A stretch of DNA of 64,000 bases from Liriodendron chinense. Lineage: Eukaryota; Streptophyta; Magnoliopsida; Magnoliales; Magnoliaceae. The notes below the pieces were generated by a model. It did not search any database and was not told the origin of the DNA. It saw only the letters and a list, made by a program, of their open reading frames with translations. Below, one piece after another: positions 50,081-60,693 of the stretch (positions within the stretch are counted from its first letter, which is position 1; every line of letters starts with the position of its first letter). The position numbers and the translations under genes were made by a program. The DNA lies in assembly GCA_003013855.2 (NCBI GenBank), contig ML058408.1, positions 1,116,001 through 1,180,000 on the forward strand, given 5' to 3'.

Positions 50081-50517
50081 ACACAAGCAGCTCTCGACGT
50101 CAGAATAGTCCTGAGTCTTTTGGTTCGGATGGTCTTCATACTTCCAGCACCCGGTTCTCGTTGAGCGGCTTGTTCAATCCCTCTGCGACACCAAGCAGAG
50201 TTACATCCAGCGCGGCGGTTTTCTTCCTTTCGGCTCTCTTTCCTTTTCGGTAGCTATGACTCCAACTACGAGCAATCAGCACTATTACCATGTCGATCAG
50301 CGGCCTGTATAGGTCGGTCTTTGGGCTTATCTTCTTTGGTGGTTCCGACTCTCAGGGGATTGCTATCAAGAAACGTGATTGCCGGAAGGAGTTATTGGGT
50401 TAGATACTACCTCTAAGGATAAGGATCTTGTCCCACGAAATCAGCGAGATTTCAGTATCGTACGCGACATCATCGGGATTTCGATATCTTACGTAACAAA
50501 TTGGCTTGCTTCAGATC

Positions 50518-50526
50518 TATATAAGG
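50518..50526 (+). promoter_or_regulatory. TATA box of the Tat 5' LTR
   Basis: TATATAAGG, 227 bp before the LTR end, so the transcript would start near 50550. The identical box in the 3' LTR is at 60462-60470. Confidence 0.65.
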
Positions 50527-50745
50527 GGGTGACTCCATTAAGAGAAAGGTACACACAACATTCAATCTTGATCCCGTTTTGCTTGGCTTCTCTTCTTACT
50601 GTGGCCTAACTTAAGCATCGGAGGGCTAATGGCTGGTCCCCAGCCACCCTTATTTGCTGTCTTGCTCCAGGTCTGGTGGTGGAAATCCCTGCTGGAGTGA
50701 AGGAGAAAAACCAGAGGATCTCGTTGCAAAATCTGACATTAACAG

Positions 50746-50764
50746 TTTGGCGCCGTCTGTGGGA
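50746..50764 (+). other. primer binding site of the Tat element
   Basis: TTTGGCGCCGTCTGTGGG follows the LTR after one base. TGGCGCCGT matches the 3' end of plant tRNA-Asp; the rest matches less well, so the tRNA is only a suggestion. Confidence 0.6.
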
Positions 50765-50818
50765 ACGACTTGATCATCAAAATCAATCGTGCTAACCACC
50801 GATAAAACTCCTTCGGTG

Positions 50819-52546
50819 ATGCCTCCTAAAAAGGCTGTTCATCCTTCAACTTCAAGACAGGCACCACCTCCGCCTGATGAGACGGAATCCGTACCTGCCC
50901 TTCCACCTGCTCCGACGAATATCCATCAAGGAGCCCCGAATATGCCATCAACAAACCCATTATTGGAGGCCTCTGGAAATCAAGATGATGTCTTACGTTT
51001 CCTCGGAAACACTCTCCTAACTCTAAACGCCGGAGTTCAGGCGCTGTCAAATCGGCTTGATCAGCACTTCCCTGAACCGCAAAGATAACCCTCCGAAGGG
51101 TTACCACCGCAACCCATACCGGTAGCTTCCAGACATTCTATGGACGAACCACAGGTCCCACCACTCGGCGGCTATCCCCCTGTGCCGTCTCCACATTCTA
51201 TACATTCTAGTTCGTCTCGACAACCTCAACCGCAGGGCTCCACCGCCGAAACATCTAGCTATACCCTACCATGGGAAGGAGATCTCAAAAGAATCCAAGA
51301 TCGTTTTGATGTCATGGAACAGCGATACCAGGCAAATCGGCCATCGGCCGTCATGGCGGAGATACGTCAATCTGAATCTCCCTTCACCAGCGAGGTCATG
51401 GAAGCCCCGTTACCCAGAAAGTATCGAGCACCTGTTATCGCTCCGTACACAGGAATTGGCGATCCTCTGAAACATCTGGAAACATATAGGTCCCTCATGG
51501 AGTTGGAGGGACATGGTTCAGAAATCATGTGTAGGGCTTTTCCCCTGACATTGAAGGATGCAGCTCGTACGTGGTTTCGAGGATTAAAGCCCCGTTCCAT
51601 CAGTTCCTTTTCCCAATTATCGGAGATATTTCTTTCTCAATTCATGGTAAGTATTCGCATTAAGAAGCCAGCCTCCCATCTGATGAATCTGAAACAGCAG
51701 CATGGGGAGACAATAAAGGAGTTCACAGTACGGTTCACTGCCGAAGCCGTTCAAACTGAGGGTTACACTGAAGAAAAGGGCCTTACAGCCCTCATTGCCG
51801 GAATAACGAGCGAGAAATTCAGGTTCGCCTTAGATAAAAGCCCTCCGAAAACTATGGCAGAATTCCAAGCCAAAGCTCAGAAATATATCAATGCAGAAGA
51901 AGTCGCATTGACACGCAATGGAGTACAAAGTAAGAAGCGCAAGCCAGAAGGAACCTCTTCTACAGATAAGAAATATCGTCGTGACCAGCGCGATCGTTCT
52001 CCCAGGAAGCCCTACTCTGGTAAATATCATAACTACACTCCTCTTAATCAGTCTCCTGAAAAGGTTCTAATGGAGATTAAACACAAGCCATATGTGAAGT
52101 GGCCTGCAAAGATCAAATTCGATCCCGAGAAGAGGGACAAGAGCAAGTTCTGTTACTTTCACAAAGATCACGGGCATAGGACCCAGGACTGCATCTCTCT
52201 ACGAGACCATATCGAAGCCCTTATTCGAAAAGGCCATCTCCAGGATTACGTTGCTCGTAAAAATCGATCACCAGAAAGGGCGAAGACCTCATCTCGCCAA
52301 AAGGAACCACCTCATCATCAAACCGACCAAGAGGACGCTGAGCCCACGGGAGAAATCCGCACCAGCTTGTGGGGGGTGACTCTCAAGCTTCAAGAAAAGC
52401 ATACGCTCGGAAGGCGTCCAAAGAACCCCAGCAAATCTATTGGCTGGAACAAACGACCAGCTCATCGAAAGCGAGTCATCCTCCAATTTCTTTCACCCTC
52501 GAAGATGCAGCGGGAATTCACTTCCCTCATGAAGATTCTATCGTAG
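50819..52546 (+). pseudogene. gag of the Tat element (one in-frame stop)
   Basis: I start it at the ATG at 50819 (MPPKKAVHPSTSRQ) because the proline-rich N-terminus is in frame with the main gag block. Codon 90 is TAA (51086-51088), probably from CAA. Thereafter the frame is open to 52546. Retrotrans_gag block: CRAFPLTLKDAARTWFRGLK, then SEIFLSQFM and LKQQHGETIKEFTVRFTAEA. A variant zinc knuckle (CYFHKDHGHRTQDC) lies near 52152-52193. The last ~60 codons overlap pol in another frame; the natural gag-pol text leaves this frame at the G run near 52370. Confidence 0.85.
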
Positions 52547-55500
52547 TCACATTGAAGGTATCAAATTATCTGACTCATCGAATTATGGTGGATACAGGTA
52601 GCTCAGCCGATATTCTGTACTTGGAGGCTTTCAACAAAATGGCACTATCCAGAAGCCTCCTCAAGCCAGTATCGACCCCTCTCGTAGGCTTTGGAGGGGA
52701 GGTAGTAACACCTGAAGGAAGCATCGATCTCCCAGTTACTTTTGGGGAGAGTCCAGCGAAAACCACCGTCTTCGTAAGCTTCCTCGTTGTGGATCGAAAA
52801 TCAGCATATAACGCCATTTTGGGGCGGCCATCTCTAACTAAGGTTGGAGCGGCCTTGCACCCTTCATATCTATGTGTTAAATTTCCTACCCCAAACGGCA
52901 TCGGGGTCGTGCGAGGAAGTCAGCAGGAGGCACGGTCCTGTTACCAGATAGCCCTCCAAGATCGAAAGAAGGCTCAAGCAACGCCCGTCATGGAAATAGC
53001 TCAAGGATCACCTAACTTTCCCTCAACCACCTCGTTAGATCCGAGAGAAAATGCTCTGAAGTCGGGAACTCCGGGGGAGGAAACGGTGGCGATCCACCTG
53101 ACCGAAGATGACCCATCTAAGATCGTGTACATCGGATCCTCCCTAACCAGTGTCCATCGTGAAGATTTGATCCGTTTCCTCACCGAATACAAGGATGTGT
53201 TTGCTTGGTCTCATAAAGACATGCCAGGCATCGATCCCAATGTCATCGCACATCGTCTCAACATTGACCCGAAGCATAAACCTGTACATCAGCGTCGACG
53301 TGCCTTTACTGCAGAAAGACAAATGGCAATCAAAACTGAAGTTGAAAAGCTGCTCGCGGCTAATTTCATAAAGGAAGTTGACTACCCAGAGTGGGTTGCA
53401 AACGTAGTTCTCGTCCGGAAAGCTAATGGCAAATGGAGGATGTGCGTTGACTATTCAGATTTGAACAAAGCATGTCCCAAAGATAGCTTTCCGACACCAC
53501 GGATCGACCAGTTGGTCGACTCAACAGCTGGACATGCTCTCCTCAGCTTTATGGATGCTTATTCTGGTTACAACCAGATTATGATGCATCCACCTGATAG
53601 CCAGCATACTGCCTTCATCACAGATCGAGGATTATATTGTTATCAGTTAATGCTGTTCGGTCTTAAAAACGCAGGGGCCACTTATCAACGCCTTGTAAAC
53701 AAAATGTTCGCTGCTCAAATTGGTAGGAATATGGAAGTGTATGTTGACGATATGCTCGTGAAAAGCATCGTCGAAGATGACCACATTTCTGATCTCCGAG
53801 AAGCCTTTGATCTGATGAGGAAGTATCAAATGAAATTAAACCCAGAAAAATGCGCGTTTGGAGTGTCTGCAGGGAAATTTCTTGGGTTCATGGTTGGCCA
53901 GCGTGGAATTGAGGCGAATCCTGAAAAGATTAAAGCATTGATAGAGATGAAACCCCCCGTTACTCTGAAGGACGTCCAGCGTCTGGCTGGTCGCATCGCA
54001 TCATTGAACAGGTTCATCTCGCGAGCATCTGACAAGTGCTTGCCCTTCTTCAAACTCCTTCGTGCAACGGCCAAGTCTGATTGAAAGTGGACACCTCAGT
54101 GTGAAGAAGCTTTTCAGCAACTGAAGCAATACATGAGCGCTCCCCCCATTTTATCTAAACCTGTAGCACATGAGCAACTCATTCTTTATTTATCTGTGTC
54201 TTCCACGGCCGTTAGCGTCGCTTTAATAAGAGAAGATTCCGGGGTGCAAAGGCCCGTTTATTATATCAGTCGAGCAATGGTCGATGCAGAAACTAGGTAT
54301 TCTGATATGGAGAAACTGGCTCTAGCCTTAGTCACCGCGGCTCGAAAACTGCGACCATACTTTCAAGCCCATGCTATTTTAGTACCAACAAATCATCCAC
54401 TACGACAAGTCCTTCAAAAACCTGAGGCTTCCGGGCGCTTAACTAAATGGGCGGTCGAGATCAGTGAGCATGATATCTCATTCTGTTCTAGGACCGCAGT
54501 CAAGGGCCAGGCCGTGGCTGACTTCATCGCCGAATTTACATATTCTTCTGAAGATAATGTCATGACCAGCGACCAGCCTCCTTGGTCGCTCTTCGTGGAC
54601 GGGTCGTCGCGGGCCACTGGCAGTGGAGAGGGCTTGATTTTAGTGGCTCCCGACGGGTCGCATTTTCAATATGCTCTGCGTTTCGAATCACGCGTCTCCA
54701 ATAATGAAGCAGAATATGAGGCCCTGATTGTTGGCCTCGAACTGGCCATTGTCCTCGCAGTCCAGAATTTGATAATTCATAGCGACTCCCAGCTCATTGT
54801 CAATCAAGTTCTTGGTAAATTTGAAGCCAAAGAAGAAAGAATGGCCTTATACAAGTCTCGTGTCCTCATCCTGCTCGCCAAACTAAAGACTTATAAAATA
54901 ATTCATATCCCTCGCGAGCAGAACCAACTTGCCGATTCCTTGGCAAAACTCGCTTCTGCACCGGAATCGGAGTTATCACATTCGATCCCCATCGAGCACC
55001 GTCAGAACTTGAGTATCGACCAAGTGACTCTCGAGCAAGTTATATCGGTACAATCGTCTCCATGCTGGATCTTTCCTATCATCCTTTATCTTAGAGATGG
55101 ATACCTACCAGAAGACAAGAAAGCTGCCAGACAAATTCGGCTTCGAGCTGCCAGGTACACCTTACAAGATGGAATATTGTTGCGAAAAAGTTTCTCCTTG
55201 CCTTATTTAAGGTGTCTTCATCCAGAAGAAGCACTTCGTGTTCTAGATGAAGTACACTAGGGGGCATGTGGTAACCATCCCAGGGGGCGATCCCTAGCAT
55301 ATAAAGCGATGAGGCAAGGATATTATTGGCCTACTATGAAAGCAGACGCCATCGAATTTTCTAAAAAATGCGACAAGTGTCAACGATATCTACCTATACC
55401 TCGTGTACCGTCTGAGCGGATGACCCCAGTTGATAGCCCTTGGCCTTTTGCTCAGTGGGGGATCGATATCATCGAGCCCTTACCTATGGGAAAGGGACAG

Positions 55501-56290
55501 AATAGGTTCGCGATCAGTGGCGGTTGATTATTTCACCAAATGGGCCGAGGCAGAACCATTAGCCAAAATTACTGAAAAACAAACAACTAAGTTTATATGG
55601 AGAAATATCATATGTCATTTCGGACTTCCTCATACTATAATTACCGATAACGGAACGCAGTTCGACAACGCAGCCTTTGATGAATTTTGCGACAAATGGA
55701 AGATACGTAATCTCCGCACTTCTCCATATCATCCTCAGGCGAATGGGCAGGTCGAGGCAGTGAATAAGATCATAAAGCATCATTTAAAGACCAAGCTAGG
55801 TGAATGTAAAGGGGTGTGGCCAGAACTTCTGCCAGAGGTATTATGGGCCTATAGAACCACGGCTTGCACATCAACAGGTGAAACTCCTTTCTCCTTAGCA
55901 TTTGGTGTTGACGCAGTGGTACCAGTGGAAATTCAAGTGCCCTCATATCGGATCGAGCAGTATGATCCCGCAAGCAATCAGGAAAACCTCCGACTTCATC
56001 TCGATCTCTTGGAAGAGCGAAGAAATGCTTCCCAAGTACGAGTGGCAGCATATCAACAACGTATTGCTCGTTATCAAAATGCGAAGGTTCGGCCTAGATC
56101 CTTCCAGTTCGGAGATTTGGTCCTAAGGCAAAATCTTGGAGTTCCTGCTTGTTCATTGGATCCGAATTGGGAAGGCCCGTATCGGGTTATTAGGGTTGTG
56201 CGACCCGGTACTTATTATCTTGAAGACATGCAAGGGAAGCCTGTACGTCGCCCTTGGCACGTGGAGCATTTGCTGCGATACTACCCCTAG
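52369..56290 (+). pseudogene. pol of the Tat element: PR-RT-RNase H-aRNase H-integrase
   Basis: Protease MVDTGSSADILYLEAF near 52585; RT KVEKLLAANFIKEV-like start near 53340, MDAYSGYNQIMMHP near 53555, YVDD at 53740-53751 (intact). RNase H: YYISRAMVDAETRYSDMEKL near 54260. Second, archaeal-like RNase H at 54570-54970 with FVDGSS, NNEAEYEALI, HSDSQLI and NQLADSLAKL (D-E-D-D residues present). Integrase: zinc finger (CDKCQ near 55370), D of WGIDI, D of ITDNGTQFD, E of NGQVEAVNK, all present. Breaks: TGA at 54082 where Trp is expected, TAG at 55258 where Glu is expected, and one extra base near 55515. Pol is in the -1 frame relative to gag. AATAAA follows the stop at 56322. Confidence 0.9.
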
Positions 56291-56346
56291 ATTCGATGTA
56301 GTTTATTACAACGTTTTATGAATAAAGTGAAAGATATCTTTTGGCC

Positions 56347-56554
56347 GCTACTCCATTTATATGGACCTGAATAGCCCTGAAGAGAGTACTTACACATCCT
56401 CTTGGCCAATTGCCTACCTTTGGTAGGACTGAAATCGTTACTAGTTGGTTGCTTCTCCATTTACATGGACCTGAACAGCCCCGAAGAGAATGTATACCAT
56501 CTCTTGACCAACCTTCTGCCCTTGGTAGACTCAAAATCTCAATCGATAGATCAG
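56347..56554 (+). repeat. tandem duplication, 104 bp period, after pol
   Basis: CTCCATTTATATGGACCTGA at 56351 and CTCCATTTACATGGACCTGA at 56455 head two diverged copies. The second includes CCTTCTGCCCTTGGTAGAC against CCTACCTTTGGTAGGAC in the first. Confidence 0.75.
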
Positions 56555-56639
56555 TCTATCTCAACGCGGACACGGTCATACGACCCCCGGATTGAGTCTA
56601 ATTCATTTTTTCATGAGTTAGTTGCTCGCGACTGGTGAG

Positions 56640-56830
56640 AGGAGGGATCGCACTCCGGAATGCGAGCACCGCAGCTCGTGCTCTAATCGCGAGCACCGCA
56701 GCTCGGGCTCGAATCGTAGTCGTACACCTTAATTGCGAGCACCACAGCTCACGCTTGAATTGTGGTCATACCCCCTAATGCGAGCAGCACAGCTCGTGCT
56801 CGAATTAAAGGGTCGCATCTCTGATGAATC
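56640..56830 (+). repeat. diverged copies of the LTR GCGAGC...GCTCG motif
   Basis: Four units such as TGCGAGCACCGCAGCTCGTG occur near 56660, 56687, 56731 and 56777. They are relatives of the 48 bp U3 units and lie between pol and the end of the antisense gene. Confidence 0.7.
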
Positions 56831-56936
56831 CATTTGAGACCAACATAAAGCAAAAAATGAAAGAAAAGGAGAATACATTACAGAAGCGGATATTCATTCA
56901 TAAAGACCAAAAGGTCGAGACAATTACAAATTTCTT

Positions 56937-56938
<2 letters not shown>

Positions 56939-56993
<55 letters not shown>
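56939..56993. repeat. (TA)n microsatellite in the Tat element
   Basis: About 27 TA units, just downstream of the antisense gene stop codon. Confidence 0.95.
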
Positions 56994-56996
<3 letters not shown>

Positions 56997-57015
56997 ATGT
57001 AGGAAGCTGCCGAGG

Positions 57016-57762
57016 TCAAGGTTGGTCATCCTCATCTTGCGCAGGCTCGCGGCTCTCAGCTTCAGGACCAGCCTCAGGAGCAGGAGCGGCATCTGTTGCC
57101 TCAGTGGCTTCGTTCTCAGCGGCAGCCCGTTCCTTAGCTACAACCTCGAATGCCACCCTATCGAACTCCTCAACGTTAAAAGTTGGAGCGATCATCTGCA
57201 TAACTCTGACCGCGAAATCGCGACCAGCGATATACGCATCGTACCGCTCCTCATCGTAAAGTGGAGAAGTTCGGAACTCCTGAACTGCGCGAGGACCCTC
57301 ATCAGATATCATTTGAACGAGGGCCACTCGCTCCTCTTCCCAGTGGATGGAATCATCCTTCAACTGGTGAAGTTGCTGCTGGGCTTCCTTGAGCTCCTTC
57401 TGGGCCTCCTCGAGCTTCTTCTGGGTCTCCTCGAGTTTGGTCCGCGCATCCTTGAGCCATCCCTCAAGCTGGATCTTGTCCTGGCGGAAGATCTCCTTCT
57501 CCTTCTCGCTCTTGGTATGGATTTCTTGAAGCTTTGCGAGTTGGAGGTCCACTGACTGAAAGCGCTCAGTCAGGGATTGGATCTTGACAAGGAGAATTTT
57601 CTTCTCTTCGTCCAGCTTGGAGATCTGAACCTCCAAGGCCTTCACCAAACGGTCCCTCCCTTGGACCTCGGCTTCCATGGTCTTCTTCTTCTTCTCCACA
57701 TCCTCCACGCTGCGGCGGGCTGCTTCGACATCCCGTCTAACGCGGAGTGTGAGATCCAGGCT
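57016..57762 (-). CDS. antisense gene exon 3 (residues 455-702), coiled coil
   Basis: After TTTGTTTCAG the text is SLDLTLRVRRDVEAARRSVE followed by ~140 residues of heptad-rich Glu/Lys/Leu coiled coil, then FNVEEFDRVAFEVV and an acidic end. The stop is at 57016-57018. Confidence 0.87.
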   Translation of the reverse strand, partial: SLDLTLRVRRDVEAARRSVEDVEKKKKTMEAEVQGRDRLVKALEVQISKLDEEKKILLVKIQSLTERFQSVDLQLAKLQEIHTKSEKEKEIFRQDKIQLEGWLKDARTKLEETQKKLEEAQKELKEAQQQLHQLKDDSIHWEEERVALVQMISDEGPRAVQEFRTSPLYDEERYDAYIAGRDFAVRVMQMIAPTFNVEEFDRVAFEVVAKERAAAENEATEATDAAPAPEAGPEAESREPAQDEDDQP

Positions 57763-59294
57763 CTGAAACAAATAAAGAAAGAAGGATTAGATTGCTAGTC
57801 ATCTAATAAAATCCTGAAAAGATTGGTAGAAAGAGAAAATGTTGTTACCTGAACCAGTCTCACTCCAATATCTGTAGAGAGAGCCTCTGGGCTTGGTTCA
57901 GGCAAACTCCCGAAGGAGTTGGGGGGAATGTTATCAAACATAAACTTGCATACAGGATGCAAGTGTGGGGGGATAACAAAAACCCCCGACCCGGAAGGTT
58001 GGGCCACCACCATCTCACCAGAGCCCGTCTCGCGAGCACCCACGGCACCCATAGAGGGCGTCGCAGACTCGCGAGCACCAGTAGGCTCGCATCTCATATC
58101 TTTAGGAGGGAGGCCCCCCTCCCTCCGATCGCCTTTCGACGAATTATCAGCGACTTCAATCACCGGCTGGCCGCGAGCACCTGGCGGTGGGGTCGCAGTA
58201 GCCGGAGGGGGCACGACAGATAGAGGGGTCGCGATAACCGGAGGGGTCGCAGTCGTACGAGAAGTCGTAGCGACCCCACCTGAACCGATCCCTCGCGGTT
58301 GAGGACCGCGAGAAGACCCCTCTGCGGGAGTGGGCGCATTAGAAGGACCCCCCGCAGTCTTCTTTTGCCTCTTCGAGGCTGCACCCTTCAGACGGGGAAG
58401 TGCCCCCAGTGCACCTCTTTTATCTCCCACGTTCGTCATTTCGTCTTGAGAGATTAAACCCGCTGCACAGAGACAGTGAGGCTCTAGAGCAGCGTTGACG
58501 TGGCGTGCGGACGCAGGGAGCTTGTAGACTTTGACGAGTTTCTCGTTGAGCCCTCCTCGCAGATTGGGCTTCACACCAATTGGGATTCCTGCGAGCAAAA
58601 AAGAAGGTTCGTTAAAACGTCAAAATAGTAAAGTTATTTCTGTCGGACAAATGAAACGAGCACTTGACCCACCTTCGCCAAAATGGCGATTAACGTTATG
58701 GCCTTTGAGGTTAGAGCCCATTTCGGACTCCCAGTTTCCGGAGACGTAGAACCACTTCTTTCTCCATCCCGGGCAGTTGGAAGAAGGGTTCCCCAAAATA
58801 AAGTTATTCCGTTGCCAGAAGCAGAGGTAGTACCAACCCTCGCTAGCTGGCGCCTTCTTCAGCTGGAATAACCTCAAAAATTCCTGAGCGGCTAACTCCT
58901 CGTTACCCGCCTGCTTCCAAAGGGTGAAAGCACTCAAAAGAACCCGCCAGCCGTTAACTATAAGTTGGCCCGGGGCAATCTTATAGAGGCGGAGGAAATT
59001 TCGAATGAAGGGGTGGAGGGGGAGACGTACGCCTACTTTGAAAAAGTATTCATAAACTGCCACACACCCAGGCGGTGGTGCATCAGCTGTCTCCCCTCTC
59101 CCGGGCAATCTGAATATAACAGAGTCCGGCACTCTGTATGCCTCTCTAAGGCTAGAGAGCCTCTCCTCCGTCAAGATAGAAGAATATCCGGAGGCAGAAT
59201 ATCTACCAGCCGGTACTCTGGCATTATTTGATTCGGAAGAATCAGGGGTGTGATCTCCCAACGGAACAATCTCTTCATCTGAGGACCTCACCAT
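57016..59294 (-). CDS. antisense three-exon gene of the Tat element (Transposase_28 family, coiled coil)
   Basis: Exons on the minus strand: 59294-58673, 58588-57849, 57762-57016. Both introns (84 and 86 bp) are GT-AG, and splicing joins the frames exactly to 702 codons. Residues ~60-150 carry CVAVYEYFFKVGVRLPLHPF, then LRLYKIAPGQLIVNGWRVLL, the pattern of the plant 'putative gypsy type transposon' domain (Transposase_28). A Gly/Pro/Ala-rich spacer follows. Residues ~458-600 are a strong coiled coil (DARTKLEETQKKLEEAQKEL). The tail is acidic and Ala-rich. Function is unknown; such extra ORFs are known in Tat elements in either orientation. The frame is fully open although gag-pol is broken. 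It would be transcribed toward pol, convergent with the genomic RNA. Confidence 0.85.
57849..58588 (-). CDS. antisense gene exon 2 (residues 208-454)
   Basis: Acceptor GCTCGCAG, then IPIGVKPNLRGGLNEKLVKV, a basic SKRQKK patch (possible nuclear signal, inference) and a low-complexity Pro/Ala/Gly/Thr spacer. It ends at IGVRLVQ before donor GTAACA. GCGAGC/GGTCGC words of the LTR repeat are embedded in this coding stretch. Confidence 0.83.
58673..59294 (-). CDS. antisense gene exon 1 (residues 1-207), Transposase_28-like domain
   Basis: The start MVRSSDEEIVPLG lies ~200 bp after a TATA box. The domain continues to NEELAAQEFLRLFQLKKAPA, GWYYLCFWQRNNF and GWRKKWFYVSGNWE. The donor is GAAG|GTGGGT at 58672, phase 1. 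Confidence 0.85.
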
Positions 59295-59388
59295 CGCAAG
59301 AAGGAAAGCAAGAAAGAAAGATGAAGGAAACAGAGATGAAGGGAGAAAGTTGGAGAAAAACTACCTCTGTGAAGAGGTTTTTCGCACC

Positions 59389-59442
59389 AGAAGCAAAGGA
59401 AGAAGAAGAAATCGCACCAGAAGCAAAGGAAGAAGAAGAAAG
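59389..59442 (-). repeat. 27 bp tandem duplication in the antisense 5' UTR
   Basis: The plus-strand unit gcaccagaagcaaaggaaga plus agaagaa occurs twice in a row. On the antisense transcript it is a pyrimidine-rich leader. Confidence 0.8.
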
Positions 59443-59497
59443 CAGGAGTGCCGCAGTAGAGAAATTCGAAAATGAAAGAATTTTCTTCTTAGTCCGG

Positions 59498-59505
59498 TAT
59501 TTATA
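59498..59505 (-). promoter_or_regulatory. TATA box of the antisense gene
   Basis: TATAAATA on the minus strand, 204 bp before the ATG at 59294. The predicted leader (~170 nt) is CT-rich, as in many plant 5' UTRs. Confidence 0.6.
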
Positions 59506-59746
59506 CGCAATCATTCCGTTTGATTTGCTGGACACGCGGCAGTTTCTCATTCGGCGCGCCAGACGAACGGACGCTAGCATTAAATACGGAAACACGTGGC
59601 GCCCGACGCTTCATCTCTAGCGGCAGAAAAAGCTGCGCGAAAGCTGGCCACCATAAATGCGGAAGCACGTTAAGTGAATCATGTGCGATTGTCTCCCAGC
59701 ACCTAGCTGTCAACACAAGCAAACCCTTAGCATAGTTCCTCAATAT

Positions 59747-59765
59747 CAAGGGTTTGGGGGGCATC
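59747..59765 (+). other. polypurine tract of the Tat element
   Basis: AAGGGTTTGGGGGGCATC lies directly before the 3' LTR at 59766, the expected place for plus-strand priming. Confidence 0.7.
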
Positions 59766-60688
59766 TGTTGTAGGCAAATATAGTCTGATTAAGAGGTGAA
59801 GGATCGCGGCAATGTGGATGCGAGCAGCTCGGCTCGTACTCACTAGAAGAGGTCGCATTCCCCAGATGCGAGCGGCTCGGCTCGTACTCACTAGAAGGGG
59901 TCGCATTCCCCGGATGCGAGCAGCTCTGCTCGGGCTCGTTAGAAGGGGTCGCATCTCCTGGATGCGAGCAGCTCTGCTCGGGCTCGTCAGGAGGGGTCGC
60001 ACATCACGAATGCGAGCATCCCTGACACAAGCAGCTCCCGACGTCAGAATAGTCCTGAGTCTTTTGGTTCGGATGGTCTTCATACTTCCAGCACCCGGTT
60101 CTCGTCGAGCGGCTTGTTCAATCCCTCTGCGACACCAAGCAGAGTTACATCCAGCGCGGCGGTTTTCTTCCTTTCGGCTCTCTTTCCTTTTCGGTAGCTA
60201 TGACTCCAACTACGAGCAATCAGCACTATTACCATGTCGATCAGCGGCCTGTATAGGTCGGTCTTTGGGCTTATCTTCTTTGGTGGTTCCGACTCTCAGG
60301 GGATTGCTATCAAGAAACGTGATTGCCGGAAGGAGTTATTGGGTTAGATACTACCTCTAAGGATAAGGATCTTGTCCCACGAAATCAGCGAGATTTCAGT
60401 ATCGTACGCGACATCATCGGGATTTCGATATCTTACGTAACAAATTGGCTTGCTTCAGATCTATATAAGGGGGTGACTCCATTAAGAGAAAGGTACACAC
60501 AACATTCAATCTTGATCCCGTTTTGCTTGGCTTCTCTTCTTACTGTGGCCTAACTTAAGCATCGGAGGGCTAACGGCTGGTCCCCAGCCACCCTTATTTG
60601 CTGTCTTGCTTCAGGTCTGGTGGTGGAAATCCCTGCTGGAGTGAAGGAGAAAAACCGGAGGATCTCGTTGCAAAATCTGACATTAACA
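59766..60688 (+). repeat. 3' LTR of the Tat element
   Basis: 923 bp, TGTTGTAGG to ACATTAACA. It differs from the 5' LTR at seven places, all transitions. GATCT follows as target duplication. Confidence 0.94.
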
Positions 60689-60693
60689 GATCT

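Larger units (their letters stand above)
49822..50744 (+). repeat. 5' LTR of the Tat element
   Basis: It begins TATTGTAGG (TG changed to TA) and ends ACATTAACA. A TATA box TATATAAGG lies at 50518-50526. 49873-50080 is five 48 bp tandem units (see repeat entry). Open frames across these repeats are artefacts. Confidence 0.93.
49822..60688 (+). mobile_element. complete Tat-lineage Ty3/gypsy retrotransposon with antisense gene
   Basis: 10,867 bp flanked by GATCT (49817-49821 and 60689-60693). LTRs of 923 bp each, primer site directly after the 5' LTR, gag, protease, RT, RNase H, a second (archaeal-like) RNase H, integrase, then a ~3.4 kb tail with an antisense gene, polypurine tract and 3' LTR. 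The dual RNase H and the antisense ORF mark the Tat lineage (Retand/Ogre relatives). There is no chromodomain. The LTRs differ at 7 of 923 positions by my count, so the insertion is young. gag-pol has three in-frame stops and two frame changes. Confidence 0.93.

Noticed and set aside
49795..50164. Arg/Ala/Leu-rich open frames over the 5' LTR (and their twins at 59727-60360)
   Set aside because: They follow the 48 bp LTR repeat units, which keep a frame open because 48 is divisible by three.
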